This document shows positions 8,773-18,177 of a stretch of 64,000 bases of DNA, one piece after another (the first letter of the stretch is position 1; each line of letters begins with the position of its first letter). The notes beneath the pieces are model-generated. The model made no database searches and was not told where the DNA came from. It was given only the letters and a program-made list of their open reading frames with translations. Position numbers and translations under genes: made by a program. Origin of the DNA: T1Sed10-7 sp047921175 (GTDB lineage: Bacteria; Actinomycetota; Nitriliruptoria; Nitriliruptorales; Nitriliruptoraceae); NCBI GenBank assembly GCA_047921175.1, contig JBLRWQ010000001.1:1-64000 (forward strand), written 5' to 3'.

Positions 8773-10842
8773 ATGCCCGAGGCCCACCTCCCCGCCGAGC
8801 CGACGCCCGCGCCGATGGACCTCGCAGCCGGCGCGGCCGCCCTGGAGGCCATGCTCGCCCGCCCGCGCCTCGCCGGCCTGGCGGTGGCACCGGACGGCTC
8901 CCTGGCGGTGGTCGGCGTCACCACGCCGGCTCCGGAGGGCACGCGCATGCGCACCCAGCTGTGGGCGCTCGACCCGGACGGGCTGGCCGATCCCCGGCCG
9001 TTGACCCGGGCGGCCCCGGGGGCGTCGACAGCGGCGTTCCTGCCGGATGGGGACCTGCTGTTCACCTCGGCCCGGCCCGACCCGGACGCCGCCGAGCCGG
9101 CCGCGGACCCGGCGGCCGCCCTGTGGCGGCTGCCCCGCGCCGGGGGTGAGCCGGAGCTGGTGCTCGCCCCGGCCGGGGGCGTGACCGGCGTGTGGGTCGC
9201 CGCCGAGGCCCCGGTCGTGGTGGTCGCGGCACCGCTGCTGCCCGCCGCGCAGGACCTCGAGGAGGACGCCGAGCAGGCCACGGCGCGTGACGACGCGGAG
9301 GTCACCGCGCTGCTGTTCGAGCCGGGGACCTACCCGGTGGCGTTCTGGGACCGGTGGCTCGGGCCCCGCGAGCCGGCGCTGTGGGTCCTGGACCTGGGTG
9401 CCGACGGTGCGACCGAGCCGATCGGCCTGCTGGCGCGCGGCCGGGCGCTGCACGAGGCCGGCGTCGCCATCAGCCCCGACGGGACCACGGTGGTCAGCAC
9501 CTGGCAGCGCACCGGCGACCGTCGCGACCCCGGCGACCTCGTCACCGACCTCGTGGCCATCGAGGTGGCGACCGGCGAGCGGCGGGTGCTCGCCGACGAC
9601 GGCCGCGCCTTCGACGCGCCCGCGATCAGCCCGGACGGCCGCTCGGTGGTCTGCTGCGCGCAGGACCTCGGTGCGCCCGACCGGCCGACGGAGCGGACCC
9701 TGGTGGTCCTGCCGCTCACCCCAGGAGGCACCCCACCACCGCGTGACCTCACCCCCGACCTGGACCGCTGGCCCGACTCCCCCGTGTGGACCCCCGACGG
9801 TGCCGCGGTGGTGGTCGGTGTGGACGACCTCGGGCACCGCCGGCTGCTGCGGGTCGAGGTCGCGGACGGTCGGCGTCGCTGGCTGACCGACGCCGGCGCC
9901 TGGACCGACGTCTGCCTGCCGCCGGCCGGCGGTGCGTTCGCGCTGCGCTCCGACGTCGCGACCGCGCCGCGTCCGGTCCGGTTCGACCTCGATGTGGACG
10001 CATCGCGCGTCCTGCCCTCCCCCGCCGGCGACGATCCGGACGTCGCGACGGTCGAGCGCGTCACCACCGTGGCCGAGGACGGCACCGAGGTCGGCTCCTG
10101 GCTGGTGCTCCCCCGGGACGCCGCTGCCGGGGCGCCGGTGCCACTCGTGGTCCTGCTCCACGGCGGACCGCTCAGCTCGTGGAACGCCTGGCACTGGCGC
10201 TGGAACCCACACGTCCTGGCGGCCGCCGGGCTCGCGGTGCTGCTGCCCGACCCGGCCCTGTCGACCGGCTACGGCCAGCACCAGATCGCGCGCGGCTGGG
10301 GCCGCTGGGGGACGACCCCCGGGACCGACGTGCTGGCCGCCGTCGAGACGGTCGCCGCCCGGCCCGAGGTGGACGCTGACCGGGTCGCGGCCGCCGGCGG
10401 GTCCTTCGGCGGCTACCTCGCCAACTGGCTCGCGGGCACCACCGACCGCTTCGGTGCGATCGTGACCCACGCGTCGCTGTGGTCGCTCCGGGCCTTCCAC
10501 GGCACCACGGACCTGGGGCTGTTCTGGGAGCGGGAGTTCGGGGACCCCTACCTCGATGCCAGCCGCTACCTCGCCGCCTCCCCGGACCAGCACGTCGGCC
10601 GCATCACCACCCCGATGCTCGTGATCCACGGCGAGCGGGACCTGCGCGTGCCGATCAGCGAGGGGATGACGCTGTGGACCGACCTGGTCCGCCACGGTGT
10701 CGAGGCACGGCTGCTGTACCTGCCGGACGAGCACCACTGGGTGCTCAAGCCCCAGCACACCCGGCTGTGGTACCGGACGGTGCTCGCGTTCCTGGCCGAG
10801 CACCTCGACGGCGTGGCGTTCGAGCGGCCCGAGCTGCTGTGA
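8773..10842 (+). CDS. S9 family (prolyl oligopeptidase-type) serine peptidase
   Basis: Probably an acylaminoacyl-peptidase or oligopeptidase of the S9C type; substrate unknown. 689 aa from ATG 8773. An N-terminal beta-propeller-like part (about 20-380, repeated SPDG/TPDG motifs) precedes an alpha/beta hydrolase domain. The triad is visible: S544 in GGSFGGY, Asp near 622 in GERDLRVP, His near 653 in DEHHWVLKP. No signal peptide, so cytosolic. The ribosome site before the ATG is poor (GGAG 7-10 bases away). It is divergent from argC; whether it responds to arginine is only a possibility. Confidence 0.88.
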   Translation: MPEAHLPAEPTPAPMDLAAGAAALEAMLARPRLAGLAVAPDGSLAVVGVTTPAPEGTRMRTQLWALDPDGLADPRPLTRAAPGASTAAFLPDGDLLFTSARPDPDAAEPAADPAAALWRLPRAGGEPELVLAPAGGVTGVWVAAEAPVVVVAAPLLPAAQDLEEDAEQATARDDAEVTALLFEPGTYPVAFWDRWLGPREPALWVLDLGADGATEPIGLLARGRALHEAGVAISPDGTTVVSTWQRTGDRRDPGDLVTDLVAIEVATGERRVLADDGRAFDAPAISPDGRSVVCCAQDLGAPDRPTERTLVVLPLTPGGTPPPRDLTPDLDRWPDSPVWTPDGAAVVVGVDDLGHRRLLRVEVADGRRRWLTDAGAWTDVCLPPAGGAFALRSDVATAPRPVRFDLDVDASRVLPSPAGDDPDVATVERVTTVAEDGTEVGSWLVLPRDAAAGAPVPLVVLLHGGPLSSWNAWHWRWNPHVLAAAGLAVLLPDPALSTGYGQHQIARGWGRWGTTPGTDVLAAVETVAARPEVDADRVAAAGGSFGGYLANWLAGTTDRFGAIVTHASLWSLRAFHGTTDLGLFWEREFGDPYLDASRYLAASPDQHVGRITTPMLVIHGERDLRVPISEGMTLWTDLVRHGVEARLLYLPDEHHWVLKPQHTRLWYRTVLAFLAEHLDGVAFERPELL

Positions 10843-10863
10843 GCGCCTCGCCGGCGGCGCGGT

Positions 10864-10877
10864 GCGCGGAACCGCGC
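10864..10877. terminator. short GC hairpin between convergent genes
   Basis: GCGCG-GAAC-CGCGC forms a 5-bp stem with a GNRA-like tetraloop in the 36-base gap between the peptidase stop and the arfB stop. There is no T run on either side, so it is at most a weak bidirectional terminator. Confidence 0.35.
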
Positions 10878-10878
10878 G

Positions 10879-11304
10879 TCACGAGCCCGACGGGGGCTTG
10901 CGCAGGCGTTTGAGCTCGGCCCGGTGCTTCTTGCTCTGGAGCCGGCGCTCCTTCGAGGCCCGGGTCGGACGGGTGCGGCGGCGTGGGCGCGGCGGGGTGA
11001 GCGCCTCACCGACGATCGACCGGAACCGGGCCAGGACGGCCTCGCGGTTGCGGTGCTGGCTCTTGTGCTCCGAGCCGGTGAGGATCAGCACGCCGTCACG
11101 GGTCAGCCGGGAGGCCAGCCGTTCCCGCACCCGGTCCCGCTGGGTCGTGGAAAGCGCCGCGGAGTTCGCCACGTCCCAGCGCAGCTCGACCTTGGAGTCG
11201 GTGGTGTTGACGCTCTGGCCACCCGGGCCGCTGGAGCGCGCCGCGCGCAGCTCGAGCTCGGCCTCCGGGATGCGGACGCCGTACGGGAGCGTGAGATCGG
11301 ACAT
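10879..11304 (-). CDS. arfB: ArfB-like peptidyl-tRNA hydrolase (stalled ribosome rescue)
   Basis: A codon-independent release factor that frees ribosomes stalled on truncated messages. 141 aa, close to E. coli ArfB (YaeJ). The catalytic GGQ is at 28-30 in SSGPGGQSVN; the C-terminal tail from about 95 is highly basic (RPRRRTRPTR, KKHRAELKRLRK) as needed to insert into the empty mRNA channel. It lacks the stop-codon recognition domain of RF1/RF2. ATG 11304 has GAGG close by. Preceded at 33 bases by the aldo/keto reductase gene, possibly co-transcribed. Confidence 0.88.
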   Translation of the reverse strand: MSDLTLPYGVRIPEAELELRAARSSGPGGQSVNTTDSKVELRWDVANSAALSTTQRDRVRERLASRLTRDGVLILTGSEHKSQHRNREAVLARFRSIVGEALTPPRPRRRTRPTRASKERRLQSKKHRAELKRLRKPPSGS

Positions 11305-11337
11305 GCCTCGAGGGTAGGACCGCCGACCGCGCCAGGC

Positions 11338-12315
11338 TCAGCGGTCGGTCAGGCGCTCCAGGTCCTCCGGGTACCGCTCTCCCTCGATCGAGATCCGAGC
11401 GGACGCCACCTCGATGCGGTCGAGGTCGTCGCGGGTCAGCGCGACCTCGGTCGCACCGAGGTTCTCCTCCAGCCGGTGCAGCTTCCGGGTCCCCGGGATC
11501 GGCACGATCCCGGGCCGCTGGGCCAGCAGCCAGGCCAGCGCGATCTGCGCCGGGGTCGCGCCCTTCTCGGCCGCGATCGCCCGGACGAGGTCGACCATGG
11601 CCTGGTTCGCCTCCCGGGCCTCGGCCGCGAAGCGCGGGATACGGGTGCGGATGTCCCCGTCGACGAAGGTGGTCTCGGGCGTGACCGTGCCCGTCAGGAA
11701 CCCCTTGCCGAGCGGGCTGAAGGGCACGAACCCGATGCCGAGCTCTGCGAGCGTCGCCAGCACCTCCTCCTCGGGGCGCCGCCACCACAGCGAGTACTCG
11801 CTCTGGACCGCCGCGACCGGCTGGACCGCGTGGGCACGACGGATCGTGGCCGCGGCGGCCTCGGACAGCCCGAACGCACGGACCTTGCCCGCCTCGATCA
11901 GCTCACGGACGACGCCGGCGACCTCCTCGATGGGCACGTCCGGGTCGACGCGGTGCTGGTAGTACAGGTCGATCACGTCCACACCGAGGCGCTGGAGCGA
12001 GCCCTCGACGCTGGCGCGGATCACCTCGGGCCGGCTGTCCGGGCCGCGGTTGCCCTCTTCGTCGATGAGCCCGAACTTGGTCGCGATCACGACCTCGTCG
12101 CGCACCGGTCCGAGCGCCTCACCGACGAGGCGCTCGTTGTCGAAGGGGCCGTAGACCTGTGCGGTGTCGAAGAAGGTGACGCCGCGCTCCACGGCGGCCC
12201 GGACGAAGGCGATGAGGTCCTCCCGGGGGCCGGACGGACCGTAGCTCTGGCTCATGCCCATGCACCCGAGCCCGAGCTCGGAGACCTCCAGCGTGCCCAG
12301 CATCCTCGTGCGCAT
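11338..12315 (-). CDS. aldo/keto reductase
   Basis: NADPH-dependent oxidoreductase of the AKR superfamily, nearest in motif content to AKR13-type proteins (LGLGCMGMS near the start, VPIPGTRK near 265). 325 aa TIM barrel. The catalytic tetrad can be placed at D50, Y55, K80 and H121 (YYQHRVDPDVP). ATG 12315 follows GGAGGG at about 5 bases. It lies 34 bases after pheT and may simply be read through from that operon. Natural substrate cannot be told from sequence. Confidence 0.86.
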   Translation of the reverse strand: MRTRMLGTLEVSELGLGCMGMSQSYGPSGPREDLIAFVRAAVERGVTFFDTAQVYGPFDNERLVGEALGPVRDEVVIATKFGLIDEEGNRGPDSRPEVIRASVEGSLQRLGVDVIDLYYQHRVDPDVPIEEVAGVVRELIEAGKVRAFGLSEAAAATIRRAHAVQPVAAVQSEYSLWWRRPEEEVLATLAELGIGFVPFSPLGKGFLTGTVTPETTFVDGDIRTRIPRFAAEAREANQAMVDLVRAIAAEKGATPAQIALAWLLAQRPGIVPIPGTRKLHRLEENLGATEVALTRDDLDRIEVASARISIEGERYPEDLERLTDR

Positions 12316-12349
12316 CCCTGCCCTCCCCGGTCCTGGTCGGCGCCGCCGG

Positions 12350-14848
12350 TCAGCGCCGCAGGGTCGCGCCCATCGCCTCGGCAGCGGCGGCGACGGCCTC
12401 GATGACCGCCTCCCCGTCCGCATCGGTGAGCTGGCGCTCGGCATCCTGGAGCCGCAGCCGCATCGCGACCGACCGACGACCGTCACCGACCTGGGCCCCG
12501 CGGTACTCGTCGAAGAACCACAGCTCGTCGAGCAGGCCACCGACCGTCCCGCGCACCATCGCCTCCAGCCGGGCGTAGGGCACCGCGTCGTCGGCGATGA
12601 GCGCCACGTCGATGGTCATCGCCGGGTGCCGCACGAGCGTCCGGGCGGTGACGGGCGGGTGGCCCGCCGGCGGGATGACCGCCAGGAACGGCTCGAGCAG
12701 CAGCTCGCCGACCAGCACCGGCTCCGGCAGGTCACGCCGGTCCGCCTCGTGCGGGTGGAGCTGCCCGACGACCCCGACCTCCTGACCGCGCAGCCGCAGC
12801 GCCACCGTGCGGCCCGGGTGGAAGCCGTCCCGTGCGACGGGTACGCGCTCGAGGTGCCAGGTCGGGTCGTCGGGCGGGGCGAGCTGCACGGCGACGCGGT
12901 CCAGCACGGCCAGCAGGTCCCAGATCTCCCAGCTGCCGTCGGTATCGAGCCAGCCGTGGCCGTGCTTGCGGCCCTGCGCGGCCAGCGCGAGCGCCCGCGG
13001 CTGCAGCGGGATCGGCCCGCCGTCGGGGTCGGTCCAGCGCCAGTCGGTGCCGATGATCGCGTCGAGCGCCGCGCCGAGCGGGTCGTCCACCGGCCGGAAG
13101 CAGCGGCCGAGCTCCACCAGCGCCACCCCGGGGCGGCCCTGGCCGTGGTTGCGGCGGACCGCCTGGAGCAGCCCCTCGAGCAGGGACGGACGCATCGCAG
13201 CGGCGTCCTGCGCGAGCGGGTTGGCGAGCAGCACCCGACCGTCGGAGGGCAGCACGCCTCCGAGCGCCTGCGCGCCCACGAACGGCCGGGTCCGGGCCTC
13301 GTGGAACCCGGCGGCCAGCGCCAGCCCACGGGCCTCGCGCTCCGCACGCTGGGCGGGGGTGAGGCCACCGGTGGTGGGCAGCGCGGGCAGGTGGTCAGGG
13401 ATGTTGTCGTAGCCGTGGAGGCGTGCGATCTCCTCGGTCAGGTCCGCGGGTCGGGTCAGGTCCCGGCGCCAGGTCGGCGGGGTGACGTCGAGGTGGCCGT
13501 CCTGTGCGGGCGCCACCTCGGCACCGGCACGGGCGAGCAGCGCCCCCTGCACGTCCGCATCGAGGTCGAGCGCCAGCAGCCCCCGCACCCGTGCCGGATC
13601 GAGCCGGACCTGCTCGCGCGTCGCCCAGGTCGGCGTCGGGTCGGTCGCGACGAGGTCCGAGCCCGTCGCCCGGGCACCCGCCAGGCGGACCAGCAGGTCC
13701 GCGGCACGCGCCACCGCCCGACCGGCACCCGCCGGGTCGACGCCACGTTCGAAGCGCTGGCTGGCCTCGCTGGACAGCCCGAGGCGTCGCGAGGTCCGAC
13801 GGATCCGGTCCGGCTGCCACACCGCACCCTCCAGCAGGATGCGGCGGGTGGTGGCGACCACCTCGGTGTCCAGACCACCCATCACCCCGGCCAGGCTGAT
13901 GGCGTGGTCGACGTCGTCGATGACGAGGTCCCCGCTCTCCAGGGTGCGCTCGACGTCGTCCAGGGTGGTGAGCCGCTCGCCGGCGACCGCGTCGCGCACG
14001 GTCAGCTCCGGGCCGCCGATGCGGTCCAGGTCGAAGGCGTGCAGGGGCTGGCCGAGCTCGAGCATGACGAGGTTGGTGACGTCGACCGCGACGTCGATCG
14101 GGCGCATGCCGGACTGGGTCAGGCGCTGGCGCAGCCACAGCGGCGAGCCGCCGAGGTGGAGGTCCTCCAGCACCCAGGTGTCGAAGGAGGCCACGCCCTC
14201 GGTGCGCAGGTGCACGGGGATGCCGGGACCGTCCGGCCGGTCGGGCACCTCGGGCGCGCGCCAGGTCGTGTCCAGGATCGCGGCCAGGTCCCGGGCCACG
14301 CCCAGGATGGACAGGTGGTCGCCACGGTCGGCCTGCACCGCGATCTCGATGACGGCCTCACCGACGGGGATGAGGTCGTCGAGGGAGGCCCCCAGCGGCG
14401 TGTCGGCGGGCAGGACGAGGATCCCGCCCTGGTCCTCGCCGAGCTCGAGCTCCCGCGGCGAGGCCAGCATCCCGTGGGAGGTGACCCCGCGGATCCTCCG
14501 GCTGGAGAGGGTCAGCCCCTTGGCGCCGTCGGGGCCGGTCACCCCGGGCACGTGCCCGCCCGGTAGGGCGTGCGCGACGATGTCCCCCACCTCGAAGTTG
14601 GCGGCCCCGCAGACGACCTCCACCTCGCCGTCGCCGCCCTCGCCCGTGACGCGGACGAAGCGGAGCTTGTCGGCGTCCGGGTGCGGCTCGAAGTGCAGCA
14701 CCCGGGCCGTGCGGATCCCGCTGGTGCCGGCGCCGGGGGTGGCGACGGCCTCCACCTCCAGGCCGGACATGCTCATCACCTCGACGAGGTCCTCGACGCC
14801 GAGGTCGATCTCGACGAGCTCTCGCAGCCAGCTGAGCGGCAGCTTCAC
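12350..14848 (-). CDS. pheT: phenylalanyl-tRNA synthetase beta chain
   Basis: Beta subunit of the (alpha-beta)2 PheRS. 832 aa from GTG 14848, selected because GGAGG stands 6 bases upstream and the protein then begins MKLPLSWLRELV as in the family. Domains in order: a tRNA-bind/OB domain (about 40-155), the B3/B4 editing domain (about 205-370), B5 (about 395-470), the catalytic-like core, and the C-terminal FDX-ACB anticodon-binding domain (about 740-832, PAMTIDVALIADD at its start). 46 bases separate it from pheS. Confidence 0.96.
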   Translation of the reverse strand: MKLPLSWLRELVEIDLGVEDLVEVMSMSGLEVEAVATPGAGTSGIRTARVLHFEPHPDADKLRFVRVTGEGGDGEVEVVCGAANFEVGDIVAHALPGGHVPGVTGPDGAKGLTLSSRRIRGVTSHGMLASPRELELGEDQGGILVLPADTPLGASLDDLIPVGEAVIEIAVQADRGDHLSILGVARDLAAILDTTWRAPEVPDRPDGPGIPVHLRTEGVASFDTWVLEDLHLGGSPLWLRQRLTQSGMRPIDVAVDVTNLVMLELGQPLHAFDLDRIGGPELTVRDAVAGERLTTLDDVERTLESGDLVIDDVDHAISLAGVMGGLDTEVVATTRRILLEGAVWQPDRIRRTSRRLGLSSEASQRFERGVDPAGAGRAVARAADLLVRLAGARATGSDLVATDPTPTWATREQVRLDPARVRGLLALDLDADVQGALLARAGAEVAPAQDGHLDVTPPTWRRDLTRPADLTEEIARLHGYDNIPDHLPALPTTGGLTPAQRAEREARGLALAAGFHEARTRPFVGAQALGGVLPSDGRVLLANPLAQDAAAMRPSLLEGLLQAVRRNHGQGRPGVALVELGRCFRPVDDPLGAALDAIIGTDWRWTDPDGGPIPLQPRALALAAQGRKHGHGWLDTDGSWEIWDLLAVLDRVAVQLAPPDDPTWHLERVPVARDGFHPGRTVALRLRGQEVGVVGQLHPHEADRRDLPEPVLVGELLLEPFLAVIPPAGHPPVTARTLVRHPAMTIDVALIADDAVPYARLEAMVRGTVGGLLDELWFFDEYRGAQVGDGRRSVAMRLRLQDAERQLTDADGEAVIEAVAAAAEAMGATLRR

Positions 14849-14894
14849 GATGTTCCTCCGATGGACGGCCCGGGGCGCCGCGGGTGGGCGCGGG

Positions 14895-15896
14895 TCAGAA
14901 GCGGGCGAGGAAGCGGGCGTCGGCCTCGAACAGCTCGCGGATGTCGCGGACCTGGTGGCGCAGCATCGCGACCCGCTCGATCCCGATCCCGAAGGCGAAG
15001 CCGGAGTAGCGCTCCGGGTCGATCCCGCACAGCTCGAGCACGTTGGGATCGACCATGCCCGCCCCGAGGATCTCGAGCCAGCCGTGGTTGCCGCCGGGGC
15101 CGTCGAAGGAGACGTCCACCTCGGCGGATGGTTCGGTGAAGGGGAAGAACGACGGCCGGAGCCGGATCTCGCGGTCGGCACCGAACATCGCCCGGGCGAA
15201 CGCCAGCAGCGTGCCCCGCAGGTCCGCCATGGTGACGCCCTCGGCCACGTACAGCCCCTCGATCTGGCTGAACACCGGCGAGTGGGTCGCGTCCACGGCA
15301 TCCGCGCGGTAGGTCCGGCCGGGTACCACCACCGCGATCGGCGGCGCCTGGGTGGTCATGACCCGGGCCTGGACCGGCGAGGTGTGCGTGCGCAGCACCA
15401 CGTCGTCGAAGCCGGCCACGTAGATCGTGTCCATCTCCTGGCGGGCCGGGTGGTCGGCCTCGATGTTGAGCAGGTCGAAGTTGTACGCACCGGACTCGGC
15501 CTCCGGCCCCTCCGCGACCCGGTAGCCCATGCCCAGGAAGATGTCGAGCATCTCCTCCTCGACCTGGGTCAGCAGGTGGGGGCGGCCCGGCGGCACACGC
15601 CGAGGTGGCAGGGTGAGGTCGAGACGCTCCGCCTCCAGACGGACGGCGAGCGCCGCCTCCTCGAGCGCGGCGCGGCGGGTGTCGAACGCTCCCTGGAAGC
15701 GCGCCCGGAAGGCGTTGAGCCCCTGACCGAGGGCCTTGCGCTCCTCGGGGGCGAGGTCGCGCATCGTGGCCTGGATCGCGGCGAGCTCGGACCGCTTGCC
15801 GGTGAAGGTCACCCGGACCTCGTCGAGGGCATCGAGGTCGTCCGCGGCGTCGATGGCCGCGAGCGCGCGGGGTTCGAGCTCGTCGAGGGTGGTCAC
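14895..15896 (-). CDS. pheS: phenylalanyl-tRNA synthetase alpha chain
   Basis: Catalytic subunit of PheRS, class II. 333 aa. An N-terminal coiled-coil arm (about 1-90) is followed by the catalytic core: RTHTSPVQAR (motif 1/2 region, about 168), FSQIEGLYV (about 210) and GFAFGIGIERVAML near 303-316, the motif 3 arginine. GTG 15896 has AGGAAGG 6 bases upstream. A 132-base gap separates it from the rRNA methylase, so it may have its own promoter; I see no T-box or clear attenuator there. Confidence 0.97.
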   Translation of the reverse strand: MTTLDELEPRALAAIDAADDLDALDEVRVTFTGKRSELAAIQATMRDLAPEERKALGQGLNAFRARFQGAFDTRRAALEEAALAVRLEAERLDLTLPPRRVPPGRPHLLTQVEEEMLDIFLGMGYRVAEGPEAESGAYNFDLLNIEADHPARQEMDTIYVAGFDDVVLRTHTSPVQARVMTTQAPPIAVVVPGRTYRADAVDATHSPVFSQIEGLYVAEGVTMADLRGTLLAFARAMFGADREIRLRPSFFPFTEPSAEVDVSFDGPGGNHGWLEILGAGMVDPNVLELCGIDPERYSGFAFGIGIERVAMLRHQVRDIRELFEADARFLARF

Positions 15897-16028
15897 GATC
15901 GGCCTTCCTGGTCCTGGCCGCCGGGGAGGCGGCGTCGGGAGCGTCCGGGCGGCAGCGGGTGACGAACGATGTGCCGCCGCAGCGAGGCGCAGGGTAGACG
16001 GCCGTCGTCAGCCGTCAGCCGCGGGTCG
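15897..16028 (-). other. 132-base spacer between rRNA methylase and pheS
   Basis: No gene. The methylase end of the spacer runs into a short tandem duplication: CAGCCGCGGGTCG occurs twice in a row from 16017, once just before and once over the methylase stop codon. No convincing -35/-10 pair or terminator was found; a promoter for pheST here is possible but not shown. Confidence 0.4.
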
Positions 16029-16808
16029 TCAGCCGCGGGTCGCGGCGTGGATCGCGATCGCGGCGGCGGCAGCGACGTTGAGCGACTCGGCGCGGGGCTC
16101 GAGCTCGATCGCCACGACCGCCGCCAGCAGGTCCCGGCTGGCCGGGTCGAGCCCGTGGGCCTCGTTGCCGAGCACCAGGGTCACCGCGCCCGCAGCAGAC
16201 CGCAGGAGGTCGAGGCCCACCTCGCCGTGCGCGTCCAGCCCGACCAGGCGCCGCCCCGTGGCACGGGCGTGGGCGGCAACCTCGCTGAACGCGACCCCGG
16301 TGACGACCGGCAGGTGGTAGGTCGAGCCGACCGCGGCCCGCACGGTCTTGGGTGCGTAGGCGTCGACGCTGCCCTGGGTCAGGACCACCGCCGCGGCCCC
16401 AAGCGCGTCGGCGGTCCGCAGCACGGTGCCGGCGTTGCCGGGGTCGGCGACCCGGTCGAGGACCACCACGACCCCGTCGGGCACCTGCGCCAGGCTGGCC
16501 GGCTCCGTCCGCGCCACGGCCACCACCCCCTGCGGGGTGGTCGCGTCGCACATCGCCGCGAGCACCTCGGTCGTGACGTGCTCGACCCGGACCGGGTTAC
16601 CGTCTGGCTCCGGGGTCAGCTGCCAGCTCGCCTGGAGCGCGACCGCGTCGTCCGCGACGAGGTAGAGCTCCTCCACGACCCCCGCGGCCAGTGCCTCCTG
16701 CACGGCCCGGGGTCCCTCGACGAGGTGACGGCCGGTCGTGCGACGCTCCCGGGAACGGTGCAACCCCCGCGCGGCACGCACGCGGGGGTTGCGGGTGGAG
16801 GTGAGCAC
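16029..16808 (-). CDS. TrmH/SpoU family RNA 2'-O-methyltransferase
   Basis: SAM-dependent ribose methylase of rRNA (TsnR/RlmB-like). 259 aa. N-terminal substrate-binding part (about 1-95, EGPRAVQEALAAG) and a SPOUT domain with its trefoil-knot motifs: DPGNAGTVLRTADALG (about 128), LVLGNEAHGL (about 205) and SLNVAAAAAIAI (about 238). GTG 16808 begins 5 bases after the rplT stop; its own ribosome site is weak, so translation probably depends on rplT. This gene follows rplT in many actinobacteria. The modified nucleotide cannot be assigned. Confidence 0.88.
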   Translation of the reverse strand: MLTSTRNPRVRAARGLHRSRERRTTGRHLVEGPRAVQEALAAGVVEELYLVADDAVALQASWQLTPEPDGNPVRVEHVTTEVLAAMCDATTPQGVVAVARTEPASLAQVPDGVVVVLDRVADPGNAGTVLRTADALGAAAVVLTQGSVDAYAPKTVRAAVGSTYHLPVVTGVAFSEVAAHARATGRRLVGLDAHGEVGLDLLRSAAGAVTLVLGNEAHGLDPASRDLLAAVVAIELEPRAESLNVAAAAAIAIHAATRG

Positions 16809-16813
16809 GTCGG

Positions 16814-17182
16814 TCAGGCGGCGTCCTGCTCCAGCGCACCCTTGGCGACGCGCACCAACTCCCCGAACGCGGCAGCGTCGTTGACGGCCAGATCGGCCAG
16901 CACCTTGCGGTCCACCTCGACCTCGGCGAGCTTGAGCCCGTGCATCATGCGGCTGTAGGAAAGCCCTTCCTGGCGGGCGGCCGCGTTGATGCGGGCGATC
17001 CAGAGCCGACGGAAGTCGCCCTTGCGGGCCCGACGGTCGGCGTACTGGTACCGACCGGCGTGGTCGACGGCCTCGTTGGCCGCCCGGAACCGGCGGCTGC
17101 GGGCACCGCGGTAGCCCTTCGCGCGGTCGAGGACCGCCTTGTGGCCCTTCTTGGCGTGGACGCCACCCTTGACGCGTGCCAT
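16814..17182 (-). CDS. rplT: 50S ribosomal protein L20
   Basis: Primary 23S rRNA-binding protein needed for early 50S assembly. 122 aa, basic, with the classic opening MARVKGG and the RRDFRRLW-like segment RKGDFRRLWIARINAA. In Bacillus and E. coli L20 represses its own infC-rpmI-rplT message; a palindrome far upstream in the infC leader may be a site for this, but that is inference. 79 bases separate it from rpmI. Confidence 0.98.
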   Translation of the reverse strand: MARVKGGVHAKKGHKAVLDRAKGYRGARSRRFRAANEAVDHAGRYQYADRRARKGDFRRLWIARINAAARQEGLSYSRMMHGLKLAEVEVDRKVLADLAVNDAAAFGELVRVAKGALEQDAA

Positions 17183-17261
17183 GGTCGTGCTCCTTGTGGG
17201 TCGTGGTTGCCGAGCGGGGACGGGAGCACCCGCCGGCGGGCCGCACGCGGCGGCGTGGTGG

Positions 17262-17456
17262 TCACTTCTTGAGCAGCTTCTTGACCTTCTTCGCCGGCGC
17301 CGGGGCGAGCTCGGTCTCGCCGGCGAGGCGGCGCTTGCGGCTGGAGCCCTTGTGCTCGAGCAGGTGGGCGCGGTTCTTCTGGTGCGTCATCACCTTGCCG
17401 GTGCGGGTGACGCGGAAGCGCTTCTTGGCGCCGCTGTGGGTCTTCTGCTTGGGCAT
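17262..17456 (-). CDS. rpmI: 50S ribosomal protein L35
   Basis: Small basic ribosomal protein, 64 aa, starting MPKQKTHSGAKKRFRVT as in the family. The C-terminal end is unusually Ala/Pro/Lys-rich (APAPAKKVKKLLKK) compared with typical L35. Middle gene of infC-rpmI-rplT. Confidence 0.97.
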   Translation of the reverse strand: MPKQKTHSGAKKRFRVTRTGKVMTHQKNRAHLLEHKGSSRKRRLAGETELAPAPAKKVKKLLKK

Positions 17457-17529
17457 GGTCGGTCCTCATGGATCGCAGGGGTGGCGTCGCACGCGCCGGA
17501 CACGCGGTGGACGGGCGGGGTCGATGGGG

Positions 17530-18099
17530 TCAGGCGTCGCTGTCGTCCGGCCCGCTGTCGCCGTCCTTGGCGTCCTTGCTGGCCTTGGGCCGGATCGGGG
17601 CGAGCACCATCACCATGTTGCGGCCATCGACCTTCGGGGTGGCCTCGACGGTGGCCAGCTCGCTCATGTCCTCCGCGAGGCGGTCCAGCAGCTTCAGGCC
17701 GAGCTCGGTGTGGGTCATCTCCCGACCACGGAACATGATGGAGGCACGCACCTTGGCGCCGTCGAGGAGGAACCGGCGGACGTGCCCGGACTTCGTCCCG
17801 TAGTCGTTGTCCGAGATCTTGGGGCGCATCTTGATCTCCTTGACGGAGATCTGGTTCTGGCGCTTGCGCGCCTCCTTCTGCTTCTGCTCGGCCTCGTACT
17901 TGGCCTTGCCCCAGTCCATGATCCGGCACACCGGGGGGTCCGCCTGGGGCGCGACCTCGACCAGGTCGAGATCCTGCTCCCGGGCACGACGGAGCGCCTG
18001 GGCGAGGGGGACGATGCCCACCTGCTCGCCGTCGGCGTCCACGAGCCGTACCCGTGGGACCTTGATGTCCGCGTTCAGCCTGCGCTGCTGGTCGTCGAT
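17530..18099 (-). CDS. infC: translation initiation factor IF-3, ATC start codon
   Basis: Binds 30S subunits, keeps 50S off and rejects non-canonical start codons. The frame has no ATG, GTG or TTG near the conserved N-terminus. An ATC at 18099 lies 7 bases after GGGAGG and gives 189 aa starting DDQQRRLNADIKVPRVR after the initiator, in register with other actinobacterial IF3 proteins. A second in-frame ATC at 18180, with GAGGG 5 bases upstream, would add 27 residues. Domains: N-domain to about 75 (EQVGIVPLAQAL), linker PPVCRIMDWGKAKYEAEQ, C-domain with KIRPKI-like MRPKISDNDY and TIMFRGRE-like ASIMFRGRE. Rare start codons in infC are known to let IF3 control its own level. Confidence 0.93.
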   Translation of the reverse strand: MDDQQRRLNADIKVPRVRLVDADGEQVGIVPLAQALRRAREQDLDLVEVAPQADPPVCRIMDWGKAKYEAEQKQKEARKRQNQISVKEIKMRPKISDNDYGTKSGHVRRFLLDGAKVRASIMFRGREMTHTELGLKLLDRLAEDMSELATVEATPKVDGRNMVMVLAPIRPKASKDAKDGDSGPDDSDA

Positions 18100-18177
18100 G
18101 TCGGTGCCTCCCGCGTCGGGCGGTTCGGTCGGAGTGGTCTCGGAGGGACGCTCGGCGGCGTCCGGCCCGGAACAGCT

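Noticed and set aside
12315..12540. Longer N-terminus of the aldo/keto reductase (frame open to 12540)
   Set aside because: The extension overlaps pheT and lacks AKR similarity; ATG 12315 has GGAGG and starts the barrel correctly.
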